Shown: positions 1-15,705, counted from the first letter of the stretch. The stretch: DNA of 64,000 nt from Ricinus communis (GCF_019578655.1 NC_063263.1:14321001-14385000), one strand, 5' to 3'. Made by a program: numbers and translations. The notes: generated by a model not told the origin, from the sequence alone.

Positions 1-603
1 TTTCGATTGCTGATGTCTCTTGGTAAATGTGTATGTTATGCAATACTGAGGATGCATAATTTGAAATTTAAGAAATATTATGTATTGCTATTAAATTCTT
101 AGGCAATCAACTGCTAGTAGTCCTCAATAAGAATATCTTGTCCTCTGCATTAGGGATGGGGCGGGGTGGGGAATGGAAAAGCTTGATACTTTTACATAAA
201 TTTTCAAATTCTTCCGTTGATGGTAAACCTTTTACTACTTTTGCTTTTCGTCAAATAGCTGGGTTCTGAAAAGAATATACTCTTAGTGACTGAAGTTGTG
301 GCTATCCATGTCTATGTTGGGAAATTCAACTTTGCTTTTCCAAGAAAATTATACTTTTTTGTTAGCCATGATCATTCCTTAGTTGCTATATGGTAAACTT
401 GATTTTTTCATGTCTTGAAAGCAACGTTGATTAAGTTTCTTGTTTATTTTAGCTTGAAAAAATGTTAATTAGTCTGGGACTGGAAATTTAAGTTTTACCA
501 TACAAGTGATATCCATTTGTAATGACCAATCAATTTATTGAGTTACAAGCATTTGTCAAACATTTGACTTATTGCTGCTTTGGCTTTCTATTTGGTTTAT
601 CAG
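1..603 (+). other. Intron sequence of the POL2A-type gene
   Basis: T-rich non-coding sequence ending in a CAG acceptor at 601-603, directly before the first recognisable polymerase epsilon exon. I see no other exon in it. It is best read as the tail of an intron whose 5' exon lies outside the window. Confidence 0.7.
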
Positions 604-3600
604 GAGGTTGGTTTTTCTTGCGACAAGAATCAGGGAGAGTGCCGTGCTAGATCTGCTTGCCATTTGGATTGTTTTGCTTGGGTCAAACGTGATAGTTATC
701 TTCCTCAAGGGAGCCATGGCCTTAAGGTGCACCATTTTGCTTTGGGATTCAAGTTTCAACTTTTGTTATGGGTTTAGTTTGTGTATGTTGGATGAAATTA
801 TGTTTTTTTTTCATGATAGTGATCATGCAATTGTTGGACTTTTGACTTTTGTTTTCTTTTTTTTATTGTGACTACTCAATTATCTAATAAATCAGACACA
901 AACTTTCACATCATTGTTGCGCTAGCCATTTTAGAGATTCAGATAGTTCAAAATATATGCCAAGCAATGGTGATATTCTTTTTTTGTCTTTAACAACATA
1001 ATACAATGTAGGTACAACCCCATAGCCAAGCTAGAATTCAGATTGACCTCATTTTTTATGTCCCAGTTTGCCAAACTGTGTTGCTTTGGAATTTCAGGGC
1101 TGCATTTGCAATTTCCATGTTTTTCTTTTACCATCAGTTCGAACATTAAATTTTTTTGAAAGAAAGGCCAAACAGGTTTATGTTTTATTGAATTTTTTGA
1201 AGAAAGTTATTATTTATTTTTTCAGGTGAATTCAGTATTTTAGATAGGATGATCAATTATAGTGCCAGTAATATCACCTTCACATCATAGTTCTCTACTT
1301 CTGTTGCTTGACAGCCTTTTACCACAAAAGTATCATATTGCACTAATCTTGGTGTGCAGAATACAAAAGTATCATATTGCACTAATCTTAGCATGCAAAT
1401 TATAAAAGTATACCTTTGCTCTTTAGGTAGTGGCTGTAATACTCAACTTTTCTATTTTGTTGTGAACTATTCATTCTATATTTGCAATGAAGCTCAATCT
1501 TGTCGTTCTTTACCCATTGGATTGCCCATTTCCTTTTCTTGATTTGTCAGGCTGTTACTAAGGCAAAATTGGGTTATGATCCATTGGAGGTCAATCCAGA
1601 AGACATGGTTCGGTTTGCTAAAGAAAAACCTCAGGTATGAGGAGCTGATAGCAGTAATCCCAAACAAGCCATGCTTATAGTAGCCCTTTTGCTATTGTAA
1701 TTCTTTCAGCTAATAGTCAGCTATTTTACTTAGTTCTTACCTCATGATTTTTTGCCGTTATTGCAAAAATGGAGGAAATAAATCCATATTGCTAAATGAA
1801 GGCTTAGTCCTATGAATTTTTGCCATCAAATAAAACTTTAGAAATAACAACTAAGAATTTGCTTTATTTGTATTCTCTAAATTGGAAAATTTCTAATACT
1901 CTTTTTTTTTTCTGCAAATATTATGACAGACAATGGCCTCCTATTCAGTTTCTGATGCTGTTGCTACTTACTATCTGTATATGACCTACGTTCATCCATT
2001 CATTTTCTCTCTTGCGACTATAATTCCCATGTCACCAGATGAGGTTTTACGCAAAGGTAGTGGAACACTTTGTGAAATGCTTCTTATGGTGCAGGTGGGC
2101 TCTTGTGCACATTTATGCTGAAACTTTGGCATCTTGCGCTTTTTTCTTTCCATGTTTTACTTCTGTATCACATATCTTACAGGCATATAAGGCAAATGTT
2201 ATCTGCCCTAACAAACACCAATCTGAACCCGAGAAGTTCTATAAGAACCACCTTCTTGACAGCGAGACATATATTGGTGGCCATGTGGAGTGCCTTGAAA
2301 GTGGTGTTTTTAGATCTGACCTACCAACTCATTTTAAGCTTGATCCATCGGCATATGACGTAAGTTGTTAGATCTTCTATTAGATATAATTTACTTTACA
2401 TTTCTATTTATTTAGTTTTAGATCTTCCATTTGACTGATTTCAGAACACTTTGATTTCTAGCAACTGATCGGAAACCTTGATCGAGACCTTCAATATGCT
2501 ATAATAGTAGAGAGCAAGATGGACTTGGATTCAGTCTCCAATTATGATGAGGTGAAGAACGCCATCATGGAAAAGGTAATGATATGCCATCTCATCCCTA
2601 AGATTAAGTCTTCACACTAATGTCTAGATCATTTTCTAAATTCATTGATGCTATATGGCTTGTTTCTGTTGTTTTACATGTTGATTTTACTCCATTTATT
2701 CTAAGACTACAAAAAGGTAGCAAGTGTAAAGTACATTATATAGAAACCTTCATTCTCTATTACAAACATGGTAATGAATCAATAATTCAAATTTCTTGAA
2801 AAAGCATGCTACATTTCCATAGTACTATCAGTCATCTGTCTCTTCTTATTGTTTGGTGGAATTTTGGTAATGCATTTCAAATATCCGTGAGCTCTGAAGA
2901 TAGATCTGAGATGAAATAACTATTTCTTCTTTTTAAAAAGTAATTCAAGAAGGAAAATGAGTATTTCTTCTGTGCAGCTTGTGATGTTGAGAGATGAACC
3001 AGTTCGTGAAGAGTGCCCTCTCATTTATCATCTAGATGTGGCTGCTATGTATCCCAACATTATTTTGACAAACAGGCTTCAGGTATGATGATTAATAAGC
3101 TGCTCAATAGGTGGTGGTTTTTTCTATAATAATTTGTTTTGTTTTATTGTTGCTATCTGGTTTATATTACAAAGTTAGAATATGGATCTGGACAACCAAG
3201 GAATGCTATTTCTCCTACCATCTGTTCTGAGAGCTTTATCTATAATTCCAAATGAAAGATAAAGGCCTTGCTGTTCGATATTCACTACTGAGAGGATTAA
3301 GTGGAATTGGCTGTTTGGTAATTATGGGATTGGTTGCATATTCATGAGATTTTAAGCATTTTCTGGAGACTTTTGGCAAGTGAAAATAAGCATGGAGGTT
3401 CTGAAATTATGATATGTTTATATTGGTCTTAGTCTGTCGGGAAATACTTGTAAAATTTTATAACTGCAGAATATATTATGTTTTCTGTTAGCAGCCTTAT
3501 ATTTTTGTGTTGTCTTCCTGTGTTCCTTTTGAAGAGGATCTTTGGATTAATGTCTAAGAGGCTGTTTCATTTCTTTTTTATTTCCCTTTCAGCCGCCCTC

Positions 3601-6600
3601 TATAGTTACAGACGAGATATGTACTGCATGTGACTTCAACCGTCCAGATAAAACTTGTCTCCGAAAGCTTGAATGGGTTTGGCGTGGAGAAATCTTTATG
3701 GCAAACAAAAGGTTCTTTTTATTTATTTATTTCTCCGCTCTCTGGCTGTATCAATCATAAGCTGGTACTCATTAACATTGGATGGACATGAAATCTATCA
3801 ATTTCAGCGACTATTATCATTTGAAGAAGCAAATTGAGTCTGAGTTTGTCGATGGCATTGATGGTCAGTTGTCAAAACCATTTCTTGACCTCCCTAAGGT
3901 GGAGCAACAGTCAAAGCTCAAAGAGCGTCTAAAGAAATACTGTCAGAAGGTATGCTTCTTTCTCTAGTAAAAACATTTTCCTGAGCGAAGCTTGTCTTAC
4001 TAAGTTTTTCGATCCTTTTTAGGCATATAAACGGGTAATTGACAAGCCTGTCACTGAACTGCGGGAAGCAGGTATCTGCATGCGTGAAAATCCATTTTAT
4101 GTTGACACTGTCCGCAGGTGTGCAATTCTAATTTTACATGTATTTTCTTCGTATGATTATTCATGTTGATATTTACTTCTGAAACTAACCTAACTGTTAG
4201 AAGGACTTGCATGTAATATAGAATAGAATAAATTTAGATGGACACTGCTATTATTATGTTAGTGTTACTAATACCTTTTTCTTCAATCTGGTTCAAGCTT
4301 TCGGGATAGAAGATATGAATATAAAGGACTTAATAAACTTTGGAAGGGGAAGCTGTCAGAAGCCAAGACTAGTGGAAATCCCATCAAGATCCAGGAAGCA
4401 CAGGTTTTTTTTTTTGTTGAATGTTATAGAAATAGTTCAATTTTCATGATTACGAAACTTCATTCTTATACAAATTGCCCTTGATAATTTATGCTGCAGG
4501 ACATGGTTGTGCTTTATGATTCACTGCAACTTGCACACAAGTGTATACTTAATTCTTTCTATGGATATGTCATGCGCAAGTGAGTTTTTCTGATCCCAAC
4601 AAAATGGATTGGCTGTTTACATGTTTTCTTCTCATTTTCAAAATGTGATTTTACTTGTTTCTGCTCCAGAGGTGCAAGATGGTACTCGATGGAAATGGCT
4701 GGTGTAGTTACATATACAGGAGCAAAAATTATTCAGAATGCTCGGTTGCTTGTTGAAAAAATTGGAAAACCACTTGAGTTGGACACTGATGGTATTTGGT
4801 GTGTTCTCCCAGGATCTTTTCCAGAGAACTTTACATTTAAAACAAAGTAAGCTACTGCTTCTTATGATTTACTTGTCTGATTCATAGTTCTTGATGGTGG
4901 CAATTCTTTATTTATTTCTTTTTTTGTATGCTCAGTTATTTCATTTGTAGGATCATTAATCAATTAAGCCCTCAGTAAAAGTATTTAAAGTATGCGCTTT
5001 GATTGGCGATTTTATATTTCAGGGACTTGAAGAAAAAATTAACAATATCATATCCCTGTGTAATGCTTAATGTTGATGTAGCAAGAAACAATACAAATGA
5101 GCAATACCAGGTATAGAAGCTCCCACTTCAATATGTATATTGAGTTACTATATTGTGGTAACTGGAATTGTTTTTCCAACTTTCTTTTGCTTGGAACTGC
5201 AATGGTTGTTTAAAGCTCTAACTCTGTTTTCATACAGACACTTGTAGATCCTTTAAATAAGACATATGCAACGCATAGTGAATGTTCAATTGAATTTGAA
5301 GTTGATGGCCCATACAAGGTATAACATGGAATAGTATATCTCTATTGAATTACAACTTTCTATTTTATGTATTTATATTTTTTCGGTGATCTTGTAGGCA
5401 ATGATTCTTCCTGCTTCGAAGGAAGAAGGTATTTTGATTAAGAAGCGTTATGCTGTTTTCAATGATGATGGTACCCTTGCTGAGCTTAAAGGTTTTGAAA
5501 TCAAGCGTAGAGGTGAGCTGAAGCTCATCAAAGTTTTCCAGGTACCCCTTAGCATTCAGCAGATGCTACCTCTATATATTTTCTACAGTAAAAATTTTCT
5601 GCATCTGGTTACTTGTGAACTTTTCAGGTTTTTGTGCTTCACCACCTTTAATGATGTGATATGCTGTCATCTTTTCAAGCATGATATTTTATATTTTGTT
5701 GGCAGGCTGAGCTTTTTGACAAGTTCCTCCATGGATCAACTTTAGAGGGATGCTATTCAGCTGTAGCTGCTGTAGCCAACCGGTGGCTTGATCTTCTTGA
5801 TGTATGTGAAGAATAGTTTGGTTGTTTTTGCTATCAAACTATACTTTCTCTTCCTATCTATCTTATGCTGTTTCTTTGAATCAAGTTGTTTATTATTGCA
5901 TGAACAGTTTTAAGAGTGAAGTTTGGGAATTCTTACATTCTTTTCTTTCTCATTCTCATTTTGCTCCCAGAATCAAGGGAAGGATATTGCTGACAGTGAG
6001 TTGCTTGATTATATATCTGAATCAAGCACAATGAGCAAGTCCTTGGTAGACTATGGTCAACAAAAGTCATGTGCAGTGACCACCGCAAGGCGTCTCGCTG
6101 ATTTTCTTGGTGATACCATGGTTAAAGATAAAGGATTGCGTTGTCAATATATAGTTGCATGTGAACCAAAGGTGTGTCTCACTGATATATACATTGTTGA
6201 TTATGTAATGTGTGCATTGATTCATGAATTTTTTTGGGGACGCTCCATCTTACAGTCATGATTGCTGAAAATCAAGGTTTCATTATGGCTGTAAACCCTA
6301 CGTACACAGGATAGGCATATACCTTCAAATTACTTGAAAAAAGTCTCGTTCCACAGATGTGGTCTTTGTCTCTTTGTCATTACTGAGTGGTTCATTATAC
6401 ACCTTTTGGAGTTTGCCATTTATTGATCCCCCAGTATGTACAACTTGCTTTAAAGCCTACTTGGTGCTGTAGATTGATTCTGTTGCTTGGCAGTGTATTA
6501 CAGAGTATTATTGGGAAAACAGGAAAGGAAGATTATATGTAGTCACCATGTTCATCACCATAATCTTTGTAAGGTGCCTAGGTTTGACCCTGGATGATAT

Positions 6601-9600
6601 TACTGCTGACACCTGTAACATGTCAGTAGATTTGCAAGTTGCATCATTTGCTATTTTTCCCTTCTCAACCCTTTTCTATATTCCTCGAGCACATGTTAAA
6701 GGAGAGAGCCTAATGATACTTTGGGGACAACATTTGGATATGTGAATTCCTAATTGACACACTCCATTATTAGTTATTTATGGTTTTATATTATTTTAAT
6801 GTCAAACTGAATTCAATTTTGACGTGTATGATGAGTGCAATTATTTGAATCCAAGTGCAGAATCAATGATATGGTCCGGGTAACTTTTTTGTCTATCCTT
6901 TTTACTTTTTATAGTTACTGCAATGCGTCGGGATGCTTTTGTCCAATCTTCTTTTATTTTCTGGATGATGATGCTAAAGATTATTGCCATTTTTGTATGA
7001 GCAGGGAACACCTGTGAGTGAACGTGCTGTTCCTGTTGCAATATTTGAAACTGATGCTGGTATAATTTTATCCTGTTTTCCTTTGACCATTTCATGTTTC
7101 TGTAATCTAAGAGTTCATTTTCATGTTGCAGAAATAATGAAATTCTATTTAAGAAAATGGTGCAAGACATCAACAGATATAGGCATTAGATCTATCATTG
7201 ACTGGTCCTATTACAAGCAACGACTAAGTTCAGCAATTCAGAAAATTATTACAATTCCTGCTGCAATGCAGAAGGTTCTATTGCTTGTTCCTTTTTATGA
7301 GATTAACTGGTGAATCATCTTTTAGGCTTCTGGAAATGACTTGAATCATTTGCAGGTTGCAAACCCTGTCCCTAGGGTAGTTCATCCAGATTGGCTTCAT
7401 AAAAAGGTCCGTGAAAAGGAGGATAAATTTCGTCAGAGAAAATTGGTTGATATCTTCAGGTTATCCAGCAAGGAAGATTTTGTAAGGAAGAATAATGACA
7501 CCATCACTGACAATTGTATGATGGATGAGGAGAATGTTGAGGATTTGGAAGACTTCCGAAACAAAAGCATTTCTACAAATGGGCCTAGACCAATTGTTCA
7601 TTGTTATGCAACCAATAGTGAAGAACATTCAGTCAAGGCAACTGGGAGAATGGATTCCTCACATCAGCAAACTGATAATGGTGAAAGTGTACATGAACTG
7701 TCTTCATTGGTGCAACAAACTGCATCCTCTGGAGAATCTATTGACAGAAATGTAGATTATCAGGGGTGGCTTGAATTAAAGAAGAGAAAGTGGAAAGATA
7801 CTCTCGAAAGGAGGAAGAGACAAAGGTATTCTCTTTTCCCCCCTACAGAAAGCCCAGTGTTTAAGGTTTGTATTCTTCCTTGTAAATTGAGATGTGCTTA
7901 TGGGCGTTAGTGATGTGTTCTTCTATTTGGTAGGTTGGGAAATCTGAGGAATTCAAGTCATGCTAATGGTGATTTTGAGCCATTAAGCAGTGTGATAAAT
8001 CGTAAGAAAGCTCAGAGCAGAACTGGTGTTGGTTCATATTTTACAACACATGAAATAGCCCTAACACGATGCCACTGGCAGGTACTCAATTTTCTTATAT
8101 TGGAAGACTTTTGGCTGCAATGATTTCTTTCTTGCTGCTTAATCTCATTTTCTTATGGTTCAGATCATCCAGCTGTTTCCAGGCTCACATTGTGGCGAAT
8201 TTTTTGCTTGGGTGGTTGTGGAAGGAATCATGCTCAAGGTTCCTATAACAGTTCCAAGAGTATTTTACCTCAACTCCAAAGCACCTATAACAGAAAAATT
8301 TCCTGGAAGACGTGTGAACAAGACACTTCCTCATGGAAGGCACAGCTATAACCTAGTTGAGGTATCTCAAATTTTCTGGTCCTGCCATATTCTTAATTTG
8401 TCTTTGAAAATGTCTTTTCTTTCGTTCTTATTCTTTTGCTTATGCTTTCTTGATAGGTTATCATAGATGAAGATAAATTTAAAAAAGAAAGCAAAAAGCT
8501 AGCGGCTCTTCTTGCAGATCCAGAAGTTGAGGTCAGCAATTATAATCCAGAAGTTTTACTTAACCTTCAACTGGCATGCTTGTGTCACCCTAATAAAATT
8601 AGTCTTGGTGGAACTACATTTCTGGCATTATATTGCTGGAACATGCATCAGGAACTGTGTGTACCTTGTTTATCATTCACATTCTTTGACTTGACCAATC
8701 TAATTTTATTGCTTCATGATTCCCGTATATATCTAAACTGATGTCCAAGTATTTGAATTTTCTCTTTCTAAGCATCCTGGCCTGGCCTTTAAGTAATTAA
8801 AAAATAAGAACGGCTGCTTATATATATAAAACTTTGGTTGCTTGATCATCCTACATTTCTTCCAAGAAGAAGGTCTTGCAATGTTGCAGATCTCCAACCA
8901 TCTTATCTTTTACTTGAATAATTCTTTTTGTAGAATCTTGAAGACAAAGCATTGCCACATTAGCAGCATTTGCAAATACTTGAGTTTCATGTATCTTTTG
9001 ACCTTACAGAGTGACGACTGGATTCTTTCCCACAACACAATTCTTTATTGCATTTGTCTACACTATTTTCATGGAAGATGTGTTAAATTCTCTAGTTGCA
9101 GTTTATCTATTTAACTATCATTGCAAAATTTTTTCCTCCAATTGCTGCTTTTGCTATTGAATGTGTAGTGACCATTTCTCCTTTTTGCAATAATCATAAT
9201 TTACATCCAACTTTTCTCCTTAGTTTTGATTTTTTTTTTTTTGAAAATATGCTGAATTCATTGAAATAAGAAAAATAGATAGGGTGTTTCTGGTACATGG
9301 TTATAAAATTGAAATATTGCTTGTGCAATGGAATTTCTACTTTCATATAAGGTGCCAGTGTTAGTTTTCTTCTCTGGTGGTTCCGATTCTGGTTTGATTA
9401 GAATCCAAATTTTCATCAGGGAATATATGAAACAAAGGTGCCATTAGAGTTTAACGCCATACTTCAGATTGGTTGTGTCTGCAAAGTAGATAAAACAGCT
9501 AAGAAACGTAATGCTCAGGATAGATGGAGTCTGAATGAACTGCAAATGAAGACAACAACAGAATGTTCTTATTTGGAGCAATCAATCTCCTTCTTTTACC

Positions 9601-12600
9601 TGTATCAGAGGTAACTTTTTCTATCCTGTCCGGTTTTGTTCTTACATCACGACCCAGTACTAAATCTAATTTTTTTAATTTTATCATTGCTTGCAGCATC
9701 TCTGAAGGACGTGCTGTTGTTGTTGTCTACTTGCCTTTTTTAAGAACTGTCTCTGTTGTGGTTGTCAATCCTTATCAAAATAAGGATTTATCACCATCTT
9801 TTCTTGAAAGACAGTTCCGTGAAGCTTGCATTGCATTGTCTGTTGAACCACCAACACCTAGGAATGCTATTGTTTTCAAAGTACATTTTCCGGCCTAGCA
9901 AAATTATGTTTTTCTTTTCACCTCTCTTCTGCTTCAATGGCTCTTACCTTGTTTTATCTTAACCTACTAATTTCAGGTGGATTATGTTGGACATGTCAAG
10001 GATGCTGAGAGGATTTTACAGGGAACAATACGAGAAGTCAGGTATATTCTTACTCCATGTTGATCATTTTTTTAATACAAGAGTACTGATGGATGAGTTT
10101 AATATCCAACAATTGCATAGATCGCTAAGGATGTCTCTGTTTATTATATTTGTGGCGCCATTCTGGAAATAGTCTGGAGGGTTCTGTAGCATTTTAACAT
10201 GGTTTATGAAGAGGGTTTAACAGGAGTTTTTAGGAACTTTTGTTGGTTTAATTGGAGTAGGTTTGGTGGTGCAAAAGATGCTAAAGTTCTGTGGAACTGT
10301 GCTCCTGTCATGATGGAGTATTGATATGGAGAGAAATGCATGAAATATGCTCTGAAAGAAGTGGTTTCAATGTATTCTCAGCTTGTTCTATAAGAGCTTC
10401 CAGATGAGTGCTTTTAAGATTCATGCAGCTTGATTGACTGTGCCACTTCTCTGGTCTTGTTTATATATGTTGCTTGGTGGTTTTATGTTAATTAGAATAG
10501 GAGGGCATTGTATCTGCTATATCTATTATCTTTTGTCGTAATATACAAACGGGTCTACAATAGTAAAAAAAACTGAATGGATAATGTGCCTCGAGTTGTT
10601 GCGTATCCGTAAAAACTAAATGGTGGGTATCATGTCCATTCATGCTCATGTACTATACTGACTTATACATGCGGTGAATTCTCTTTTCACTAACATACTA
10701 TAAATTTCTATTCAGATGAGAAGCATTCATTTCAATGTCCTCTGGTTATATTACTGCTGCATTAACTTTCACAGGCCAAATGTATTTGCCTTAAATGTTT
10801 TTCTTTTATCAACAGAGATAAACACCATGGACCTACACTTGCTGTCATTGAATGCCCAAATGATCATTTGATGAAGTCAGGCATACCAGCTCTTGATAAT
10901 TTCCCTTGTGTGAGGATACCTTCCAACGCTCGTGACAGTCAGTATCAGGTAACAGAATTCTGAATCAGTGGCTACTTTACATGCTGAAGTCTGCTCATGC
11001 GTATGGACAAGTTCATTCATATCAGTGCTTAATTTTGTTAATAGCATAGGGATTGTTAGAAGAAAAAATTGATAACCCAGTGTTGAAATATACTTACTCC
11101 TAAGCTTAATTTATATAAGAAGAAAGATAAAGTTTTTTGCTGTATAATATATAGGTCCTTGGGTGGCAACAAGCGGCTGCAAAAACTGCAATGCAACGTT
11201 CTGCTGCATCATCTCAGTGGTTGAATGAAAGGATTACTCTCTCAAGATATGCCCACGTAATTTGTTAGCTTATTTATTCCAATAGCAGCAGTTTCGGTCA
11301 AGTATACTTATGCTTGTAGATATGAACATTTTCAAATCTTCTGGGACAGGTACCTTTGGGAAATTTTGAACTTGACTGGCTTATATTTACGGCAGATGTT
11401 TTCATCTCCAGAGCATTACGAGATCAGCAACAGGTACTTTAGTGCAACACCAATTTACTTGAGTTTTGTTCTCATTATTCTCTTGTCCTTATTAGTTTAT
11501 TGTGATAGTGGTCAATAGTCTGTAGCAGTTGTGGCCATTTCTTCTTAAAGTGCTAAACTTTGTGTGGTTAAATCATTTTCATACACCAACTTAAAATGTT
11601 AAGTCTTGCAGTTGCTTTGGATATCTGATGACGGTGTTCCTGATCTAGGAGGGATTAGTGAAGAATCTTCATGTTTTGCAGATGAGGTTAGTTTGAATAT
11701 AAAAATGGGAAAGAAACCTCAACTGTTAATGTTTTAACATCTTCTATTTTTATTTTTCCTTTGCTGTAGCCAAGAATTTCAAACTTGTTTGCTCTGATCT
11801 ATGATTGTCTTATTTCTCTTTGTAATATATTGTGCTTCTGTTAGTTCGTTGACGTTTACTAGCTGTTATTTTAAAATAGGTCCATCAACCTATCCTCACA
11901 TACCCTGGAGCATATAGGAAAGTTTCTGTGGAATTGAAGGTTTGGAGATATATATTCTTTTTTTTTTTTTTTTTTATAAAGACCTTCCTATCTCGTCTTA
12001 TGCATTGTATTGATTTTACATAAACACTATTCTTCTGCAGATTCATCACCTGGCTGTAAATGCTCTGCTGAAAAGCAGCCAAGTGAATGAAATGGAAGGA
12101 GGTGCCTTATTAGGATTTGACCAGGACATGAGTTCTGGTTCACACATTTGTGAACAATATGGCGTTGATGAGGCTACCTCATCTGCACCTGCATTGCGTG
12201 TCCTGAAACAGCTGATCCAGAGGTGTCTTGCAGATGCAGTTACATCGGGAAGTGTGTTCGCTGATGCACTATTGCAACATCTTTATCGATGGCTGTGCAG
12301 GTTGAAGTGTCATAGCTTGTTCAATGTTAATTCTTTTTTTACTCGTATTATCACTTCTAACCTGTATATAATGCAGCCCTCAATCAAAGCTTCATGACCC
12401 AGCTCTTCACCGTGTACTCCACAAGGTAAATGCTACTGGTAGATAAGGATCCTTTATTTCATAATTAATTTTTATGATGACATTTGAGCTGCAACTCTTC
12501 TCTGTTCTATAGTCTTTTTCCTTCAATTTCCTCAATCAGCCATACTTCCCTTTTAAAAATTGTTTATGTTTATAACAAGGAAAATTATTCCGGAATGAGA

Positions 12601-15600
12601 TTCTCTACCATTGCCCTCTAACACACTTCTATATATTTATCTTTGACGAATTATAGTAATATTTTTATATGTGATTTTGGACCTTAATTTTGCAGAATCT
12701 GTTGGTTGATGCTTTTTAGATATTAACATGTGTAGGTCATGCAAAAGGTGTTTGCTTTGCTTTTGGCTGAATTTCGCAAGTTAGGTGCCACAATCATTTT
12801 TGCAAATTTTTCAAAAGTTATCATAGACACAGGAAAGTTCAGTCTATCTGCAGCAAAAGCTTACTGTGATAGCTTGCTCAAAACTTTGCAAACTAGGTTT
12901 GTTTTGGCCAACTGGTTGGAAAGTCTTCCTTTGTCTTCTGTAATCTAATTCTTGTTTTGCTGATTGTAGAGAACTATTTGAATGGATTGAGCTTGAGCCA
13001 TTGCAGTTTTGGCATTCCTTGCTTTTCATGGATCAGGTATGGTGCGTCCACCCTGGTCATCCTTTGTTTTCATGAAAAAGAAAGAAAGAAAAATGCATTT
13101 TATGAGTCACGAACCAAACCCTTGTGAATTATACTAGTCAAGCTTTGTAAACTGCGTTTTGAATGTTTCATTTTTAAATAATCTTTCACATTGCTGGCAT
13201 TTTATATATTGCAGTTAACTTATGGTCGTTTTTCTGGCTCTGTTGTAGTATAACTATGGTGGAATTCCAGCTAGAGCTGATGATATTTCACACAGTGAAT
13301 CTCAAGGGGCGCATTCCCAGAGACAAGAGTCACAAGTGGATATTGTATCAAGCTGGAATATTGCTGAATACTTACCCAAGACAATTCAGGTTAAACTTCT
13401 CTGCTTTTATAGACATGCTTAAGGAACAACAGTGTAGGTTAACTAATAAATAAAATTTCTTGCAAGTTGATAACAATCACATTACTACATTTTCTGTTGG
13501 TCTATGGAATTTTTCCCAGATTCTCATTTATTCAATTTCTCCTTCTTTTTCGTTTTCTGGTGATCTGGTCAATTAACTTTTGAGCCTTTTGCAGGACCAT
13601 TTTGTCTTGATTGTCTCAGAATTTATGTTTATTCCCTGGGAATATGCACAAAAGCAAGATGCAAACAAAGCATCTTTGCAGGATGTCAGCTCTTGTACTC
13701 CCTCAATCACCATATCAGCTGCTGAGACATATGAATCACACATAGTGGAATATCTTAAAGGGCAGGTATTAATGAGAGCATCATATTCCAGAATATGGGT
13801 GATTTCTTGACTCCTTCCATACAAGTTTAAATTTGCATTTTTTTCATTTCATCATATGCAGATCAGCACTTACTTCACAGACAAACTCCTAGGAATTGTT
13901 CGTGAAACTGTTCTTCATATGAAGGGGATTAATAAGTCTGAAAATGATCAACCATCATCTGGTTTCCCACAAGTTGCTGGTAACATTCATAAAAGGGTTC
14001 CCGCATTGGAATTTATTAAGCATGTCTGTGCTGTTCTGGTCCTTGACCTCAACGTGCAGCATGAAGTTCTGGTAACATTTGTTTCCCTGATCTATCATCA
14101 AATTCTCTAAATTAAATCATGGAGGCACTAGATTTTTGCTGATATAACTTTGATAGGAAGAAGCTCGACTTCTTTTATTTCTTTCTTCAGACTCTTTTTG
14201 AAGAAATATTCTCCTAGGTTGTTCATTTCCCTCCTTTCAGAATTCTCTGGCAATATATTTTCTTAAAAAAGTAAAATATTCACCTTGGTATCGTAATAAT
14301 TTTCTTAAAATAATTTTAAACTCGGCATCTGACTTGTTGCTGGTAATTTGTTCTAGCTAATTCTTTTTTCTTTAGTTTTGGGATATTATAATGTTTTTCT
14401 AGCCTTGAGGAATCATGATCCTTGTTGATTTAGTGCTTCATGATTTTCCTTTGAGCCACTATGATGTCAAGGATGATTCGCATTGTTAATCTATTGTTAG
14501 TTTTATCTTAAAATTGTTTTAAGGAATAAGACACCAAATATCTTAAAAATATAATGAGGGGTAATATGCTGAATATTCAAATTGAACAAGTAAATTATAT
14601 AACTTACCTGGATTCAGATGTAATTGGATTGAATAATTTTGAACCAAAGGAGCGTTGCCTTGTGTCATATGGTTCCAGACTTTCTGAATTATATTGTAAA
14701 TTATATTTCCATTTCAAGTGAATTTCCCAGTTTGCAATAAGCTAAATTTTTAGTGGCAATTTAAACAGATGAACAACTGTGTTATAAAGGCTTTTCTAGT
14801 CAGTGATGTGATTTCATGGTTCTGTTAATTTTGCAGGTGATGAGAAAGAATCTATTAAAATATGTAAGAGTGCGGGAGTTCGCTCCTGAAGCTGAGTTTC
14901 ATGATCCCTGCCCTTCATTCGTCTTGCCAAATGTAATTTGCAGGTATGAAAATACAAAAGATTGGGTTTGAATATCTCATTTTAAATTCAAAAAGTGAAT
15001 AAAGGAATTTAATCTTTAAAATTAAAACATTCAAACGTCAAAAAGATTTTCCTTATTTGGGTGATGGGGAAGCCTGGTTCTCTGAAACTCATGAGCATCA
15101 AAACTCATCTTTTCAGTGTTAATGACTAGAATTACTATGGATTTGGGGATAAACATTCTTTCTTTCCATCATATATTGTATCCCACTAAAGCTAAAGGAA
15201 AATGAATCATTTAATAAATTATTGCTTTTATCAACATCAACAATTCTTATGATTTTTCGAAATGTATATGTAATGACAGAAATAGTAGGAATAAGTATTG
15301 AGTTTTTCCTTTGATACTAATGATCCCCAAATATGTTTCGGCAGCTACTGCAATGATTGCAGAGATCTAGATTTGTGTCGTGACACAGCTCTACTGGCTC
15401 AAGAGTGGCGCTGTGCTGTCCCACAGTGTGGCCAGCCTTATGACCGGGAGGGAATGGAGAATGCTCTTCTTCAAATTGTACGGCAGAGGGAACGTCTATA
15501 TCATCTGCAGGATCTAGTGTGCATTAGGTGCAACCAGGTCAAAGCCGCACATCTGGCAGAACAGTGTGCATGTGCAGGAGCATATCGATGCAAGGAAGAT

Positions 15601-15705
15601 GTGTCTGAATTTCGCTCCAAAATGCAGATTTTCTTAAATGTTGCCATTTCTCAGAAGTTTCAACTCCTTCAAGAGTGTACTTCATGGATATTAGAAGTGC
15701 ACTAG
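604..15705 (+). CDS. POL2A: DNA polymerase epsilon catalytic subunit, 3' part (40 exons)
   Basis: Leading-strand replicative DNA polymerase with proofreading, catalytic subunit of the Pol epsilon holoenzyme in the nucleus. Forty exons join without any phase conflict into 1868 codons plus stop: 604-726, 1551-1634, 1930-2094, 2183-2359, 2462-2575, 2978-3082, 3593-3711, 3808-3949, 4023-4117, 4298-4403, 4500-4579, 4670-4846, 5023-5110, 5238-5318, 5398-5541, 5706-5801, 5971-6171, 7005-7059, 7132-7274, 7356-7825, 7934-8081, 8164-8361, 8457-8531, 9420-9610, 9697-9880, 9977-10041, 10816-10948, 11155-11256, 11350-11433, 11612-11686, 11880-11939, 12041-12300, 12377-12425, 12736-12896, 12970-13036, 13249-13389, 13595-13765, 13862-14071, 14837-14943, 15345-15705. 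Visible motifs: Exo III ([13 protein letters not shown]), Pol A ([14 protein letters not shown]), Pol B ([14 protein letters not shown]), Pol C (ELDTDGIWC), KKRYAVF, and a C-terminal cysteine-rich zinc region ([19 protein letters not shown]). The N-terminus and Exo I/II are outside the window. No disabling change seen. Confidence 0.96.
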